DNA of 64,000 bases, from contig NC_016133.3 of assembly GCF_000005505.3 (NCBI RefSeq), positions 5,518,001-5,582,000 of the forward strand, given 5' to 3'. The translations under genes were made by a program, and so were the position numbers. Origin of the DNA: Brachypodium distachyon. Taxonomy: Eukaryota > Streptophyta > Magnoliopsida > Poales > Poaceae. The notes beneath the pieces are model-generated. The model saw only the letters and a list, made by a program, of their open reading frames with translations, had not been told where the DNA came from and did no database searches. Below are positions 45,330 to 54,854 of the stretch, piece after piece (the first letter of the stretch is position 1; every line of letters starts with the position of its first letter).

Positions 45330-46528
45330 AAGCGGATGAGAGAATTTCTCTTTGTAGTGTTGCAGATCAACGTTCGTGAAGGAGTAGCTTGCGTCGGATA
45401 TGCCAAACTTGGACATTAAGACACCTTGTGCTTTGCGGACCGCCGGGCAGGACGCCATGGGGTGGCGTGCAAGGCGAGGGCTGTGACGAGGCGAGAAGCT
45501 CGGCGAAAGAAGCTGTCGACGACGCTGGATGACCGAGACGGAGAGGATCGGCTAAGGCGCAACAGCCTGCACTGAGTTGACGAAGGCCAGCAAAGGCTGG
45601 GATGCAATCTCCGCAGGCATGGGGGCGGCGGCCACACAATCTCAGCATTCATCGAAGAGCTCCGGCCCAAGTCCACCACCTAGGTGACGGCCTGAGCAGG
45701 AGTGGAGTCCCGCACAGGAGCCAGCAGGCCTGGCATGACAACAAATGGCCCAACAGTCGCAGCGGCCCGTGCCGCGAGGGGTGGGAGGCCCACCACCGCG
45801 GAAGGCGAGCATGACAACCACAACGAGGGGGACGTTTGCGTACCCACGCACAGACCACCATGCAGAGCAACCACGCCGACGTTAGAAGCCCGAAAACCCG
45901 ACACGCGTGGACTAGGAGGGTCAGAACCACGCGGCGGAGATGGGCAAAAGTCCCCGGTTGGGTGTAGGGGCACAAGCGGTTGGGAGGAAAACTCCATAGC
46001 GTGACCATCCATGAGCGATTCCTGCAACAGGGCGACACCATAGGAGTCCGTGATCCCCGTGGGCCCGGGAGGGCAATGCCCCACTGCAGCCCGCGCAGGC
46101 AGGGAGCAATCCAGAGGGGAAATCGCTACCCGTTGCCGGCGACGTGGGACAGGCCACCGGAGAAACCAACAAAGTGGTAGGAACCACCAACGACGGAGGA
46201 GCCGCCTGCAAGTCCACCGGCGACGAAAGGCGCACAACCGCGGGCGCCGCCGGCTCCTCCACCAAAGGCGCAGAAGGCTGGGACACCACCGACCACCACA
46301 CGCGTTTCGTGGGCTCACGACCGCGGGCGTTACCACGTCTATTTCTCTGATGCTAACGCTTGTGCGAGGGCTGCTGGGCTGGGATATGCGGCGGGCACTT
46401 GTCGGAACCGTCGTCATCGGATGGGCGGCCGTTGTGACCGATGTTGCCATCGTTCCAACGACCGTCCAAGGAGCGATCAGAACTGGGCTCCCGAGACGCC
46501 TCCACTTCACAGACCGAACCGAGATAGG
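45330..46528 (-). pseudogene. LINE ORF1, C-terminal part
   Basis: Continues ORF1 on the other side of the CACTA insertion, in shifting frames: VCEVEASREPSSDRSLDGRW next to the insertion point, then PHPTGDFCPSPPRGSDPPSP-like proline-rich sequence, then the basic end (ARHPMASCPAVRKAQG) before ORF2. The frame is broken several times. Confidence 0.55.
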
Positions 46529-47864
46529 CACTACTACAGAAAACCCCATCCGTGATCTCCCTCCAGTGGCGGTTAAAACGGACCAAAAAACACACCACCA
46601 TTGGAGGCCTCTCGAGGCATCCACGAGCGCCACCAGTGGCGGTGAATATTGTCCTGAAACAAGTCACCGCCACTGGTGGTCCATCACCAGTGGCGGTGTT
46701 TGTCACCGCCACTGGAAATGGCCATGGAAACCCTAACAACCCTCGGTGGCGGTCGTAAAAAAGACCTGCCACTGGTAGGCCACCCGATACATGATGGTAC
46801 TACTCAGTCTCCGTGACCTTCCCTGAACCCCTTAAGCACGCCCGATCGTTCGTTTAGTACTCAACCGAACGGGGAACGCACTGAGCACTGAGTAGTAACC
46901 ACCGGTAAGTGGGGCGGCAGAATCCTTTTTATGCTGGTCGGAACTCATGTAAACTAGCAAGGTGGGACTAAAGATGGGAAACTGGTGGGAGAGAACCAGC
47001 GGCGGGCCTCAGGTTACCCGCTACTGCTAAGGCCTCCAGTGGCGGTTTATTTTTCCGCCCGCCACTGGAGGTCACCAGTGGCGGTTTATCCGTACACCCG
47101 CCACTAGTGACCTTCCTATTATATAAATATTGTGCGAGCCCGAAGCAGTTCGAGCTCACGCGTCTGTCTTGGACAACCTGCAGCTCTGCTCCTCACCGGC
47201 GGCGAAGCCCTACCAAAATTGATGGCGGCGGCTCGAAGGTAGCTTGCCCCCCCCCCCCATCTCCTTCTTCTTTCTCTCCCTTCTTCCTCCGCTTCTTCTT
47301 CTTCAATTTGGCCAAAAAGCCATTAACGGCGCGGTGGCCGGTGGTGGCAAATCCGGCCCCGATCTCTCTCCAGCGGCTCTCCCGGGCTGCCCCCGCTTTC
47401 TGTGGAGCTCCCCCTCACCCTAGTGAGGGCCCTCCCTCCCGGATCCCTCTCTCTCTCTCTCGCTTTAATTTTGCTCCGATGAGCTCCCTCTCTCTCTAGC
47501 TCTCTCTCTTTGCAGCTCTCTCTCTCTAGCTCTCTCTCTAGAGTCCATGGCCGCTGCTGCTTATGGGGGAGCTTAGCCCTTGGGGGTTAGCCCTAGGGTT
47601 AAGCTTAACCTCGGGACCGGTGTACGTGCATGTTAAGCATATTAAATGTGTGTTGACACCGGCCTTCGTGCCATGTATTTCTTATGTGATGTGATATCGG
47701 CCGTCGTGCCGATGTGGGTGGGGGTAATTTGTTTTTGATGCAGGCATCGAATTTCGTAGTGCAAAATGCTAATTTTTTTAGCAAAGGTCATGCCGAAATC
47801 TTCCATTTTTGTCGATCAAGCTGATTTGTTTATTTTTTAAAAAATTGTGTTGTAGCTCGATGGG

Positions 47865-48290
47865 CCGTGCTTGGATGTACGAGGACAAGTTACGTGTTGA
47901 GTGGATAGAGCGGCTGAAGACTTTTGTCGATGCTGGCGTGGAAGGTATGCATAGGAAAGGGAGTGATAAGATGTGTTGTCCCTGTGTGAGATGTCGGAAC
48001 AGCAAGCTGTACGAGCCAGAGGATGTCGAGATGCAGTTGCTCATGCGGGGATTTGTGTCTGGTTATTCAAGGTGGACTTCTCACGGGGAGGATGGCATTG
48101 AAGTCGATGACGGCATTGAGATGGAAAACATGGAGTCTGACGACCAGCCTAGTGAAGAAGCATACTGTGGCGAGGCTCTAGTACAGGACGTTCCAACCGG
48201 TAGGATGGTTGAAATGCTGGACGATCAACATCTGCAAAATCAGTTGGATGACCCCGAGGATGAGAGGATGTCCCGTAAGTCCCAACTTTG
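47865..48290 (+). pseudogene. CACTA transposase, N-terminal fragment
   Basis: Only the transposase-associated zinc domain remains: RAWMYEDKLRVEWIERLK, then CCPCVRCRNSKLY, then an acidic region. It is the paralog of 17105-17560. The catalytic part is deleted and the next gene follows at about 48470, so this is an internal deletion derivative. Confidence 0.75.
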
Positions 48291-48469
48291 CTTCGCGGTG
48301 AGCGCTCCAGCAAATGGCGCGATCGTCCATGACCGCAAATCAGTGGGCGGGCCTGGAGCCTATGTCATAGAAGCAAGAGGCTGCACTCGTAAGGCCTCAT
48401 CTTTTATCAGTTGGGCTTCTTATACTCACATATAAGATTAACACCGAGCATGTTGTTTTTTGTATACAG

Positions 48470-50820
48470 GGTGCAATGGCAGAGTGGGAGTCGGATGGCT
48501 CCCACTCATCTATCAACCAACAGTGGGATGATGCCATCAGCTACGCTTTGCAACGAAATGAGCACGGGGGCCATATGCGAGGTGTCGGTTCCGAGCCCTT
48601 TCGCAGGCAGATGGCGAAAGAGCAAGGTTCCTGGAAACGCAGAAGGGCGTCCAGAAAAGAATAGAGCTCAGAGGAATTAGATGAGAAGATCCGGGTGTTG
48701 GCGAGGGAGGAGCTCAGGAAGCTCATGCGGCATGCAAGGGACCAGCGTGACGTCGACAACTTCATTGATCACGGTGTTTTCCCGCCGACACCCATCCAAC
48801 CAACCCCACCCACACCGGACCCGTCCCCGCTACCCAATAAGAGCACTTCATGCTCCGGCACCAAGTGCCAGCTTGACCCTCTTGGGCCATCCGACGAGAA
48901 CCTCACGGTAAGCGTCTTCCCGCGCTACGAAAAATAGTGAAATACCACTATCATGCTCCAATCTATTAATGATGTTGCCATGTTTGTCATGCGAAGAAGG
49001 GCGTCAAATGCCGGCTACACATGCCGACGGTGGGGAATCCTCTGGGCACACGCGGGTTGCTGATGCCCCGTACGGCCGTGGTGCACCACGTGACCCTGCA
49101 AGACGACATGGTCAGGGTGCAGGTGGACTCGATGCTCAAGGGCTTCGAGGACGAACTAGTCCCTTATCCTCCGCACGAAGAGGCGACGACCCTAAGGGAT
49201 TGCGTCAACTCTTGAGCCTTCTCCGTCTCCATCTCCATCTCCGTCGCCACGCCTCGGTCCGTCTCCACTCACCCGGCGCCTGACATCTCCGTCGCTGCTT
49301 GGCGCCTCACCCGGTCCTTTGGACTACGAGCCCGCGGAACGAGACTTCTCACCTGCGGCAGAGTGCAGCAACGACAATGCAGGCCAAAATCCTCCGTCGC
49401 CGCCCAAACCCGAAGCTCCGAAGCCATCCGCACCAAGACCCGTCCCTCGGAGAGCCGCAGCACAATCGGCCCCGTTGGAGCCCCGTCCAAGTGCCCCATC
49501 TGGGATGCAGGTCCCCCATAAACCAGATAGTTCTGATTTCCTGAGACGCAGGAAAAACAAGAGGGGGACAGGCGGCAAGGCAAGCAAGGGCTCCTCCAAG
49601 GAGGGGAAAGAGTCGTCTTCTAAGGGAAGAAAACCAAAGACCGCGCCGCAGATAGAAGGGATTTGGGAAGAGCGACAAGACATTCTGCAAATGCCCACCC
49701 ATCCCCGTGTTGGAGTTAGATTGCCTGATGGATCTTATTTCGTGGACAGGCGATTCTCCCAATTTTTGTTGTTCCACCCCGAACAACCGATGGTGTCCCA
49801 GGAGACCTGTATCGCCTGCCACGGGAGATGCAAGAGCTCCATGAAAAATACATGAATGTGGCATCATCAGGTGCAGACCTAACAAATTTGGAAATTAGGG
49901 TTCGAGTGCCAAAGCATTATGGCTTCTTCGACTCCAATACGGGGGAAATTCAGAGGGAAAACGACGTTACCTTCGGCATTGACTTTCTCGACTTGTTTCA
50001 CCTTTTCAACTGCAAGTGCCTCGACAACGCCATATTAAGATTGTGGTGTATACACTACACGAGGGAGGGCTATAGGGTGAAGCAATATGGGATGGCCGTC
50101 GCCGACCCCCTTCTCTTCAACGCCACTTTGCTTGGTCCAGACCCATTGTAGGCCAAAAGTAGAAGGTTGGCCATTGCATACCTCACTCAATTCATGTTGA
50201 AGCACAAAGACTGACGTATTGTATTGATATTGTACCATCTACAGTAAGTTGTTTTCAATTCGCATGAATACATACATCTTTTTCCGTCGGAAGACTTGCT
50301 TGTTATATTATTTGGCTAATACAATGTGCGTCCTTTTGAGAAACAGCGGCCATTGGGTGACAATCGCCATCTGCCTCGATCTTGGAGGGGTCACATATTT
50401 TGATCCACTACGACGCAAGGAGAATGAACCACAACGTGACTTTGAGCCGATCAAATATGTCATCGATGCAGCCTATCGCGACGCGGTGAATGGTACGCGA
50501 TGCCTAGTTTCAGCCGCAATCGTGACGCTCCCCTCAGGCACACTTTCAGGTTCCCCTACGAGCAACAGCCTGAAGGATCCGTCTACTGTGGTTACTACTA
50601 CGCACACACTATTCAACAGTTCAGCAACAACTTCCAGCCGAAGGGGAAGAAGACTTAGGAAGAAGTGAGGAATTGGTTTCTGGCCAACGCCGAGTTAGGG
50701 CACAACTCAGACATTCTCGTGTACGAGATCCAGAAGGACATCGGCGAAATCCTCAACAAGGAGGTCCTCAAATCGAGCGGGGATTACTACGGCGGCGGGA
50801 TTGTCGCCAAAAGTGGCTAA
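48470..50820 (+). pseudogene. Ulp1/C48-like gene of the nested CACTA element, broken
   Basis: The N-terminal region (48476-48940) is charged (SEELDEKIRVLAREELRKL). The middle has VDSMLKGFEDELVPYPPHEE (about 49119-49178). The protease-like half (49319-50820) shows FNCKCLDNAILRLWC (about 50005-50050), HWVT (about 50352), YFDPL (about 50397) and VYCGYYYAH (about 50583-50610), with the final ILNKEVLKSSGDYY block. In-frame stops (for example 48662, 49213, 50149 and 50656) and frameshifts make it a pseudogene. Confidence 0.7.
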
Positions 50821-51049
50821 ATTGTGTGGAACACTTCTATTTGTGGCTCATTCTTTCAAACACTTTGTATACATGCATGTGACTTGAATGTTTAACTCGT
50901 GTGGAACTTTGTAATATATTTGCTGCTATTCTGTTTCTTTGGTGCTGTATACTGCGGTGCTGTATACTGCGGTGCTGTATTTCTGCTATGTGTTGTATTC
51001 CTGCTATTTCTGTGCTACAGGAATAATTATTTTTATAAATAATTCATTT

Positions 51050-51395
51050 ATTTATTTTCGGCAAAAAACAGTACCAGTGGGTATCTTACCCTTCTTGAGT
51101 CCAAGTCTCGAAGGGCGCTTAGTCCACCCAATCTGTTCCGATTCCGGATCCGAATCCTGATCGCGAACAATCGTGGAAATCCCTATTTTGTTTTTAAAAT
51201 CCAGCCAAACCTGGAAACGAGCCCAATCCAATGCCCGAACCAGCACTCTGAAAGCAGTTGCTCTACTTTACTGGTTCCACGACAAAACTCAGGAAGCATG
51301 CAACCGTGCATTTCTCGATTGGCACGTGTAACCGCTAGACCTGACAAACCGAAAAGTGACCCATCCCAGAAAAACTGGATAAGGGAAAATTACTC
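51050..51395. other. Unrecognised DNA near the 3' end of the nested CACTA element
   Basis: Lies between the C48-like gene and the 3' subterminal array. No coding sequence recognised. Confidence 0.3.
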
Positions 51396-51567
51396 CAAAG
51401 ACCGCCACTGGAAATGTCCAGTGCCGGGTAATTTGTCCACCACTGATGTACTCTACGCACTTTTCGGGTGGTGCCTGAGGAATTTACAGTGGCAGTTTGT
51501 AAGTCTTCGGTGGCGGGTATTTTACCCGGCATCAATGATTTCGGTGCAGCGGTGGCGGATATTTTAC

Positions 51568-52132
51568 ATGTCGGAGCGACTCGAGGTCGCAAAGTCGGCG
51601 TCATCCACCCAACAGTAATCCTCGAGAAGAGATTCCGCCAAACGCAATTCCCAAGCATGCGCCGGGAGGCCACGGAGATCGATTTAGACTTTTCTGGTGA
51701 AGGAGACAGAACTGCCATTTGCATGCCGCGACCAAGGACGAACGCGGATGGAGAAGCCCTCCGCCCGAATCCTCCCCGACGCCGCCACATCCCGCATGAT
51801 CTGGCCGGAGCGGAAGATGAAGTAGGTTCTGGATGGAATGCGCACACCGTAACATCGGCAGTCGAGAGGGAGAAAGCGCGTCGGACTGCGTCGGCGGCGT
51901 CCCAGACCTTTGCGAAGCCACGTTCCACAACCCCCACCAGCGCGCACTGGAGTTCGCCCTCCAGTCGCACCATCTCCGGAGTAGGATCGATGATGCACCT
52001 CTTGGAGGGGGCCGGCCGGGGCAGCGGGGCAGCAGCCGCGGCCAGGGACTGGTGAGCGGCGAACAGAGCGGCCAGCCCAGGACTGCGAGGAGGGGAAGGG
52101 TTGCGGGCCACATCCACCCACGAGCGACGCAT
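51568..52132 (-). pseudogene. LINE ORF1, N-terminal part
   Basis: The open frame from 52132 begins MRRSWVDVARNPSPPRSPG and contains EMVRLEGELQCALVGVVERG and ASRRMLGNCVWR, features of plant LINE ORF1 (gag-like, nucleic-acid-binding) proteins. A frameshift is likely near VGVVE, since the neighbouring frame continues the family pattern. It is cut at about 51567 by the CACTA element. Confidence 0.65.
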
Positions 52133-52277
52133 CCCGGCGCCCGCGTTGCCGACGGCGCTGGGGGCGGAGGGTTCAGGGAGGAGCCGTCGAGCCTTTGGGC
52201 TGTTACCGTGCTCCCCGTGAAGAATTGTTAGGAATACGAGCGCAGTGCAGCGGGGAAAGAAATCCTATACGACCCAC

Positions 52278-52400
52278 GCAATGAAGCATCTTGTCTGGCT
52301 AAGCAAGAATGTCACGCCACCAGAGATGCAATGTTGTGGTTGCCAATCATGTTGCAGAACTGAATATTAAGGCCCTCCAACTTCCCCATGTTGCACAACT
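52278..52400 (-). pseudogene. Duplicate of the last part of the EBF1 coding region
   Basis: Matches 6508-6630, with a 13-nt deletion around the codons for the final residues (EKQLWW region). It continues the 3' UTR copy at 42175-42991 on the other side of the LINE. Only about 35 codons are present. Confidence 0.85.
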
Positions 52401-52507
52401 TCGCTCGCAACTTCTTGTGAGTACGGTTAAAAGCCGCGCTCTTCTTGTGAGTAGGGGCGGCAGGATAGGCACAACTTCGCTCACAAGAACAGCTGCGCTC
52501 TTCTACG

Positions 52508-52930
52508 AGATGGGTGACCATTCTACCCTGTCCTACTCCTGCCCGGGCGGCGCCGTGCAACGGGGTATCGCCTTTTTTGTTCCTGGCGACGAGGAGGTGG
52601 CCGGACTTGCCGTGGATCACCGTCTCCCCTCGAGGCTACCACATGGAGGACGGAGTCCCCTGCCATGGTGATCGACTCGCCGGAGGTTAATACAGCAGCT
52701 TCCTCGATGTCCACGACGACATCGCGCACCGGCTGAGGCGCTGCCGCTGCGGCAGCAGCGTCTCCTCCTTTGCTAAGGAGATGCTCTAGCTGCTGCCAAT
52801 CGCCGCGCTGGGCGGCCATGAGCAGTTCGGGTTGGGGCTCGAAGCCCTCATCTCGCTTGCTCTGCATCTACAGGTTCGGTCGAAGTTTGATTTGTGTTTT
52901 CTGGAGCACTTCTCTGTGGCCTCTAGGGGT
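52508..52930 (-). pseudogene. Third ACD6-like copy: truncated exon 1
   Basis: The frame reads MQSKRDEGFEPQPELLMAAQ..., GESITMAGDSVLHVVASRGDG and, in another frame, HLLVARNKKGDTPLHGAARA, so one frameshift is present. The normal start codon is gone: the sequence GATCAGCCACGAGT replaces GATCAGCCACCATGAGT of copy 2. It ends at about 52508 in the middle of the exon and joins unrelated DNA next to the EBF1 fragment. Confidence 0.8.
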
Positions 52931-53514
52931 AGTACTCGTGGCTGATCCTATAGGAGCGGACTTGCACTTGCCCAGCATGGAACGAGCTCCATGTATTTAT
53001 CCCACCGTCCTCCTTCCACGAGGCTAGCATATCCGCGGAGCGTTTTTTTTTTTTTTGACTGCACTCCGCGGGGATTTGCCAGCATAGAACGAGGTCTATA
53101 TAAAGGAGTACACATTTTCTCGAATTTTTTTAAAGGAACACACACTGCTGGAAAGGTTGGCTGTAAAATCTACTTATAACACCAGTCTCGATGCAAAGAA
53201 GAGAAAATGAAAGTTTCAGATAGTACGGAGACCCCTGTTACGCCGGGCAATGGCCTTTTCCCTATCCCACACCACGGAGCCACAGCCCGCAAGTCGCCGG
53301 CTCTGAGCAAAGCCAGGAGGACGGGCGCGCAGACGGAGGGAACGCCATCGACACGATGCTTAGCTAGACACGTGCACGCAGCAACATGTACATCAAACAA
53401 GCAAATGAAGATCGAGTGCATGCTGCATTCGCGCACGCAGGACTGCCAGAACATCAGCTGGCTACATACACATGCTGCCAGTACTCGACTGCTCGGCAAC
53501 CGAGATGTTGTCGC
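52931..53514. other. Intergenic DNA 3' of the sHSP gene
   Basis: Contains a short hairpin with a T run (CCGCGGAG ... CTCCGCGG at about 53033-53073). No coding sequence recognised. The minus-strand sHSP 3' UTR probably occupies the right part. Confidence 0.35.
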
Positions 53515-54335
53515 TCACTGGACCTCGACCTCGGTGACGTTCCTCTCCTTCCCGGCCGCCGGCGCGCGCGGCACCGTGACGTACAGCACGCCGTCCTTGA
53601 CCTCCGCCGCGATCCCGTCCGCCCGGGCGTCGTCCGGGAGCAGCAGGCTCGCGTGATACCACCCGTAGCTGCTCGCCGACCACCACTCCTCCCCATCGTC
53701 GTCGCCCCGCACCTCATCGACCCTCTTCTCGCCCCGGATCACCAGCGTGCTGCCGCCGTCCTCGACCGTGACCCGCACGTCGTCCTTCCCCAGCCCCGGC
53801 ACCTCGAACCGCAGCCTGTACCGCTCCTCCTCCTCCCGCACCTTCCCCTGCAGCGGCCGCCACCGCTCCAGCGGCCGCCGCAGCGCCTCCGCCGCACGCG
53901 ACAGCGCGCTCCCGAGCCCTGCATGTTTGCACGTGTTAGTTTAGTTTGAGAAGATTAACTCATATGCTGATGACGATGTTGTCAACTGTACTGTGCTGTA
54001 CCGTTGACGAGACGGAACGGGACCAACTGCCGGAGGTCTCTCCAAGGCCAGCGGCGCGTGGCACCGGAGCCGGAGCGGTCCTTCACGGCGACCTCCCGGC
54101 GGTTCTCCTCTCCTTCTGATGGAGCCCTGGCGGCGGTGTCTGTTGCCACCGACGAGAGCAAGCGGCCGTTCAAGCCTCCAAGAGAAGCAATTCCCTCCGG
54201 CGCTATAGCATACGCCGGCCTAGCCAGAGCCGGTGCGCGGCAGGCAAGGGCCTTGTTGACGCACAGGCGAGCTAAAGCCAGAGCCGGTGCGCGGCAGGCA
54301 AGGGCCTTGTTGACGCACAGGCGAGCTAAAGCCAT
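53515..54335 (-). CDS. Organelle-targeted small heat-shock protein (Hsp20/alpha-crystallin)
   Basis: Exon 1 is 54335-54002 and exon 2 is 53918-53515; the 83-bp intron has AACG|GTACAG and ATGCAG|GGCTCG ends and joins in frame to 245 residues. Residues about 140-245 are the alpha-crystallin domain: RYRLRFEVPGLGKDDVRV, then LVIRGEKR, then ending DGVLYVTVPRA. The long, basic, arginine/alanine-rich N-terminus (MALARLCVNKALACRAP) looks like a mitochondrial or plastid transit peptide; mitochondrial plant sHSPs have this intron-containing two-exon layout. The family role is an ATP-independent chaperone for heat-unfolded proteins. Residues 2-37 are a perfect 18-residue tandem repeat. The start was chosen because the ATG at 54335 lies just downstream of a TATA box and a heat-shock element. 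Confidence 0.9.
54223..54330. repeat. Perfect 54-bp tandem duplication in the sHSP transit peptide
   Basis: Unit 54223-54276 is identical, base for base, to 54277-54330. It is in frame and encodes ALARLCVNKALACRAPAL twice. Confidence 0.9.
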
Positions 54336-54444
54336 CTGCCGGGAACAAACTCTGCTCACAGTGGAATCGCACTGCGTTGGGTCGCCTCTACTTGCCGGTG
54401 CCACTAGCAGGTCGAAGTGCTTGAAGAGATGGAGACGCGCCGCA

Positions 54445-54508
54445 TTATAAAGGAAGGCAGGCAGCAAACAGGAAGAGAAGCCCAGAGAGACATCTGGGAT
54501 TTCTGGAA
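54445..54508 (-). promoter_or_regulatory. sHSP promoter: TATA box and heat-shock element
   Basis: On the minus strand, TTTATAAT lies at about 54452-54445, 110 bp before the ATG. TTCTGGAA (54501-54508) fits the TTCnnGAA core of a heat-shock element, about 50 bp further upstream, with further GAA/TTC half-sites at 54525-54535. Heat-shock factor control is expected from the family. Confidence 0.55.
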
Positions 54509-54854
54509 GGAAGACGAACACATCCGAAACCTTCCAGCAGCGCCCAAGGAAACAAAGGAAATTTAACACTAGCATCTTTGTGATACGACAAACGAAACCG
54601 ACCATAGATAAGCACACGGATACCACTACACAGCCACATATCGGGGGAAGACCACAAAAGGTTAAACGAAAAAGGAACACGATTAGGAGCATATAAGAAA
54701 TTTATGTTACAGTTACTTAAAGAGAGGGATGCCATCCTGTCCCCAGGACAATCCATATTCATCACCCACAAGCTTGACAACCAAAAGTTCCAAAGTACTT
54801 TCCACGGATTCACAGCAAGATTTTAAACGACAACAACACCCTTAAATTAAGCTG
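54509..54854. other. Space between sHSP promoter and DUF4050-like gene
   Basis: No separate gene seen. The left part is sHSP promoter; the right part should be the 3' UTR of the minus-strand gene that ends at 54855. Confidence 0.4.

Larger units (their letters stand above)
46526..51565 (+). mobile_element. CACTA element nested in the LINE
   Basis: The left end is clear: CACTACTACAGAAAACCCC starting at 46529, preceded by AGG. Subterminal CAGTGGCGGT-type repeats lie at about 46560-46780 and 47025-47110, and at the right at about 51400-51555. LINE ORF1 sequence resumes at about 51567. I could not find a matching right terminus (...TAGTAGTG), so the right end is probably deleted. A TATA-like TATATAAATATTG (about 47120) lies inside the left array. 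Confidence 0.75.
42977..52292 (-). mobile_element. LINE (non-LTR retrotransposon) with 15-bp TSD, internally deleted and split by a CACTA element
   Basis: The insertion lies between two copies of GCAATGAAGCATCTT (42977-42991 and 52278-52292). The original empty site is seen in the intact EBF1 copy at 6508-6522. The poly-A tail appears as the T run from about 42991, so the element is on the minus strand with its 5' end near 52277. It encodes ORF1 (52132 to about 45330, interrupted) and ORF2 (about 45260-43130). A CACTA element occupies about 46529-51560. Confidence 0.9.

Noticed and set aside
45680..46736. Long open frames on the plus strand within the LINE
   Set aside because: Antisense to LINE ORF1; the proline/arginine-rich composition is a GC effect.
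54336..54692. N-terminal extension of the sHSP frame (open to 54692)
   Set aside because: The extension crosses the TATA box and heat-shock element and has a hydrophobic, non-conserved sequence; the ATG at 54335 gives a normal transit peptide.
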